Shown: positions 62,864 through 63,617 of the stretch, in pieces
How the letters are laid out: the number at the start of each line of letters is the position of its first letter
How positions within the stretch are numbered: position 1 is the first letter of the stretch
Source: Planctomycetia bacterium
Lineage (GTDB): Bacteria; Planctomycetota; Planctomycetia; Pirellulales; JALHLM01
Assembly: GCA_034440135.1 (NCBI GenBank)
Contig: JAWXBP010000280.1
Coordinates: 1-63,617 of the forward strand
Reading direction: 5' to 3'
Length of the DNA: 63,617 bases
Made by a program: the position numbers and the translations under genes
The notes under the pieces: generated by a model
The model's database searches: none
What the model was told of the DNA's origin: nothing
The model's input: the letters and a program-made list of their open reading frames with translations, nothing else

Positions 62864-63617
62864 ATGACAGGACTGGCATTGGTCTTCGGAGCGGTGGTAG
62901 GGCTCTCGCTGGGTCTGACCGGCGGCGGCGGCGCGATCTTCGCGGTGCCGCTCCTGGTCTTCGGCATGGCCGTACCGGCCCGCGAGGCGGTGGGCGTATC
63001 GTTGGCGGCGGTGGGCACAACGGCGTTTGTAGGTTTTCTGCATCGCCTCCGCCTGTGCGAGGTGGAACTGCGCACGGGGATGCTATTCGCGGTCGCAGGC
63101 ATGCTCGGGGCTCCACTCGGCGCGCAACTGTCCGAATTCATCCCAGACGCCTTGCTAATGTCGTTGTTCGCCGGACTGATGGGAATCGTCGCCGCGCGGC
63201 TGTGGCGACAGGCTGGCGCCTCGGCGCGCGGCGTCCGCGATTACGAAACGACGGATCAAGCTTCCGGTCCCACGTGCGAGCGCGACGAAGCGGGCGCGTT
63301 AGTGCTGACGTCGCGGTGCGCTGTCCTACTTGTTCTGGTGGGCGTGGCTACTGGGCTGTTGTCTGGCCTGTTCGGCGTTGGGGGCGGGTTCGTCATCGTG
63401 CCGGCCCTCGTATTGTTCAGTGGCATGTCAATTCATCGCGCGGTGGGCACATCGCTGATGGTGATCACGTTGGTTAGCGCTGCGGGGTTGGCGACGCACG
63501 TTTGGTCCGAGCGCGACGTCCCGGTGGCAGTGACCGCGCTCTTCGTCGTCGGCGGCGTGGCGGGGATGTTCGCCGGGCAGTCGCTAGGGCGACGCTTGTC
63601 CGCCCTCAGGTTGCAAC
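62864..63617 (+). CDS. TauE/SafE-family sulfite or anion exporter (partial)
   Basis: A frame of 251 codons that runs off the window, so the C-terminus is missing. Seen: MTGLALVFGAVVGLSLGLTG with the family's Gly-rich TGGGGAIFAVPLLVFG (repeat 1), AVGVSLAAVGTTAFVGFLHR, a charged cytoplasmic loop (about 120-145), and the second repeat GLLSGLFGVGGGFVIVPALV with AVGTSLMVITLVSAAG. The twofold Gly-rich repeat and eight or so TM helices define the family, which moves sulfite, sulfoacetate and related anions out. Position after the persulfide dioxygenase-type gene supports sulfite export. Confidence 0.85.
   Translation, partial: MTGLALVFGAVVGLSLGLTGGGGAIFAVPLLVFGMAVPAREAVGVSLAAVGTTAFVGFLHRLRLCEVELRTGMLFAVAGMLGAPLGAQLSEFIPDALLMSLFAGLMGIVAARLWRQAGASARGVRDYETTDQASGPTCERDEAGALVLTSRCAVLLVLVGVATGLLSGLFGVGGGFVIVPALVLFSGMSIHRAVGTSLMVITLVSAAGLATHVWSERDVPVAVTALFVVGGVAGMFAGQSLGRRLSALRLQ

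Overview
The window looks like chromosomal DNA of a planctomycete, most probably of the Pirellulales type. The evidence is a DUF1559 prepilin-like protein with an H-x9-DG end, a giant CotH-type surface protein that starts with an LEPR-XLL element and ends with dockerin-type repeats, several conserved planctomycete membrane proteins, a Gram-negative-type flagellum with L- and P-ring genes, and high-GC DNA rich in dispersed inverted-repeat elements. I see no rRNA, tRNA, CRISPR array, insertion sequence or prophage.

Region 1 (1-3200): a CPBP protease, a DUF2199 protein and three small membrane or exported proteins. Region 2 (3600-23820) is a large flagellar locus on the + strand: flgF, flgG, flgA, flgH, flgI, a flgJ-type rod-binding gene, flgN, flgK, flgL, fliW, csrA, flagellin, fliD and fliS. 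A near-perfect sigma-54 promoter stands before flgF and one or two sigma-28-like promoters stand before the flagellin gene. A strong terminator follows flagellin. The FliW-CsrA pair next to a flagellin gene with a long GGA-rich leader points to the known FliW/CsrA/flagellin control circuit. FlgL (1006 aa), flagellin (1426 aa) and FliD (920 aa) are all oversized and share repeated surface modules.

Region 3 (23950-34600): a transglutaminase-hydrolase fusion and ftsH on the - strand; then dxr-rseP-HAD, overlapping and on the + strand; a lipoprotein; and a small exported protein with eight RCHG repeats. Region 4 (34980-45830): an HTTM-family membrane protein with a conserved partner, a Tat-exported purple-acid-type phosphatase, a thioredoxin-like protein, an exported propeller-like protein, a DapA-family enzyme, sixA, hisD and a two-domain kinase/P-loop protein. 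Region 5 (45400-50450): a two-TM protein and a DUF1559 protein, then groES and groEL. Region 6 (50450-60004): a methyltransferase, the 1472-aa CotH/dockerin protein, a fumarylacetoacetase-family enzyme, tgt and a DUF1254/DUF1214 protein. Region 7 (60330-end): a sulfur-handling operon of an ArsR regulator, a rhodanese-membrane protein, a metallo-beta-lactamase-rhodanese protein and a TauE/SafE exporter cut by the window edge.

The most unusual feature across the window is the number and variety of short dispersed inverted-repeat elements. At least five families occupy the gaps inside the flagellar locus, between groES and groEL, and between convergent genes. Two copies of one family are both 143 bp long and both sit between convergent genes. 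I did not find a clearly new multi-gene system; the best leads are these elements, the RCHG-repeat protein, the module sharing between FlgL and flagellin, and the rhodanese gene that has lost its expected stop.
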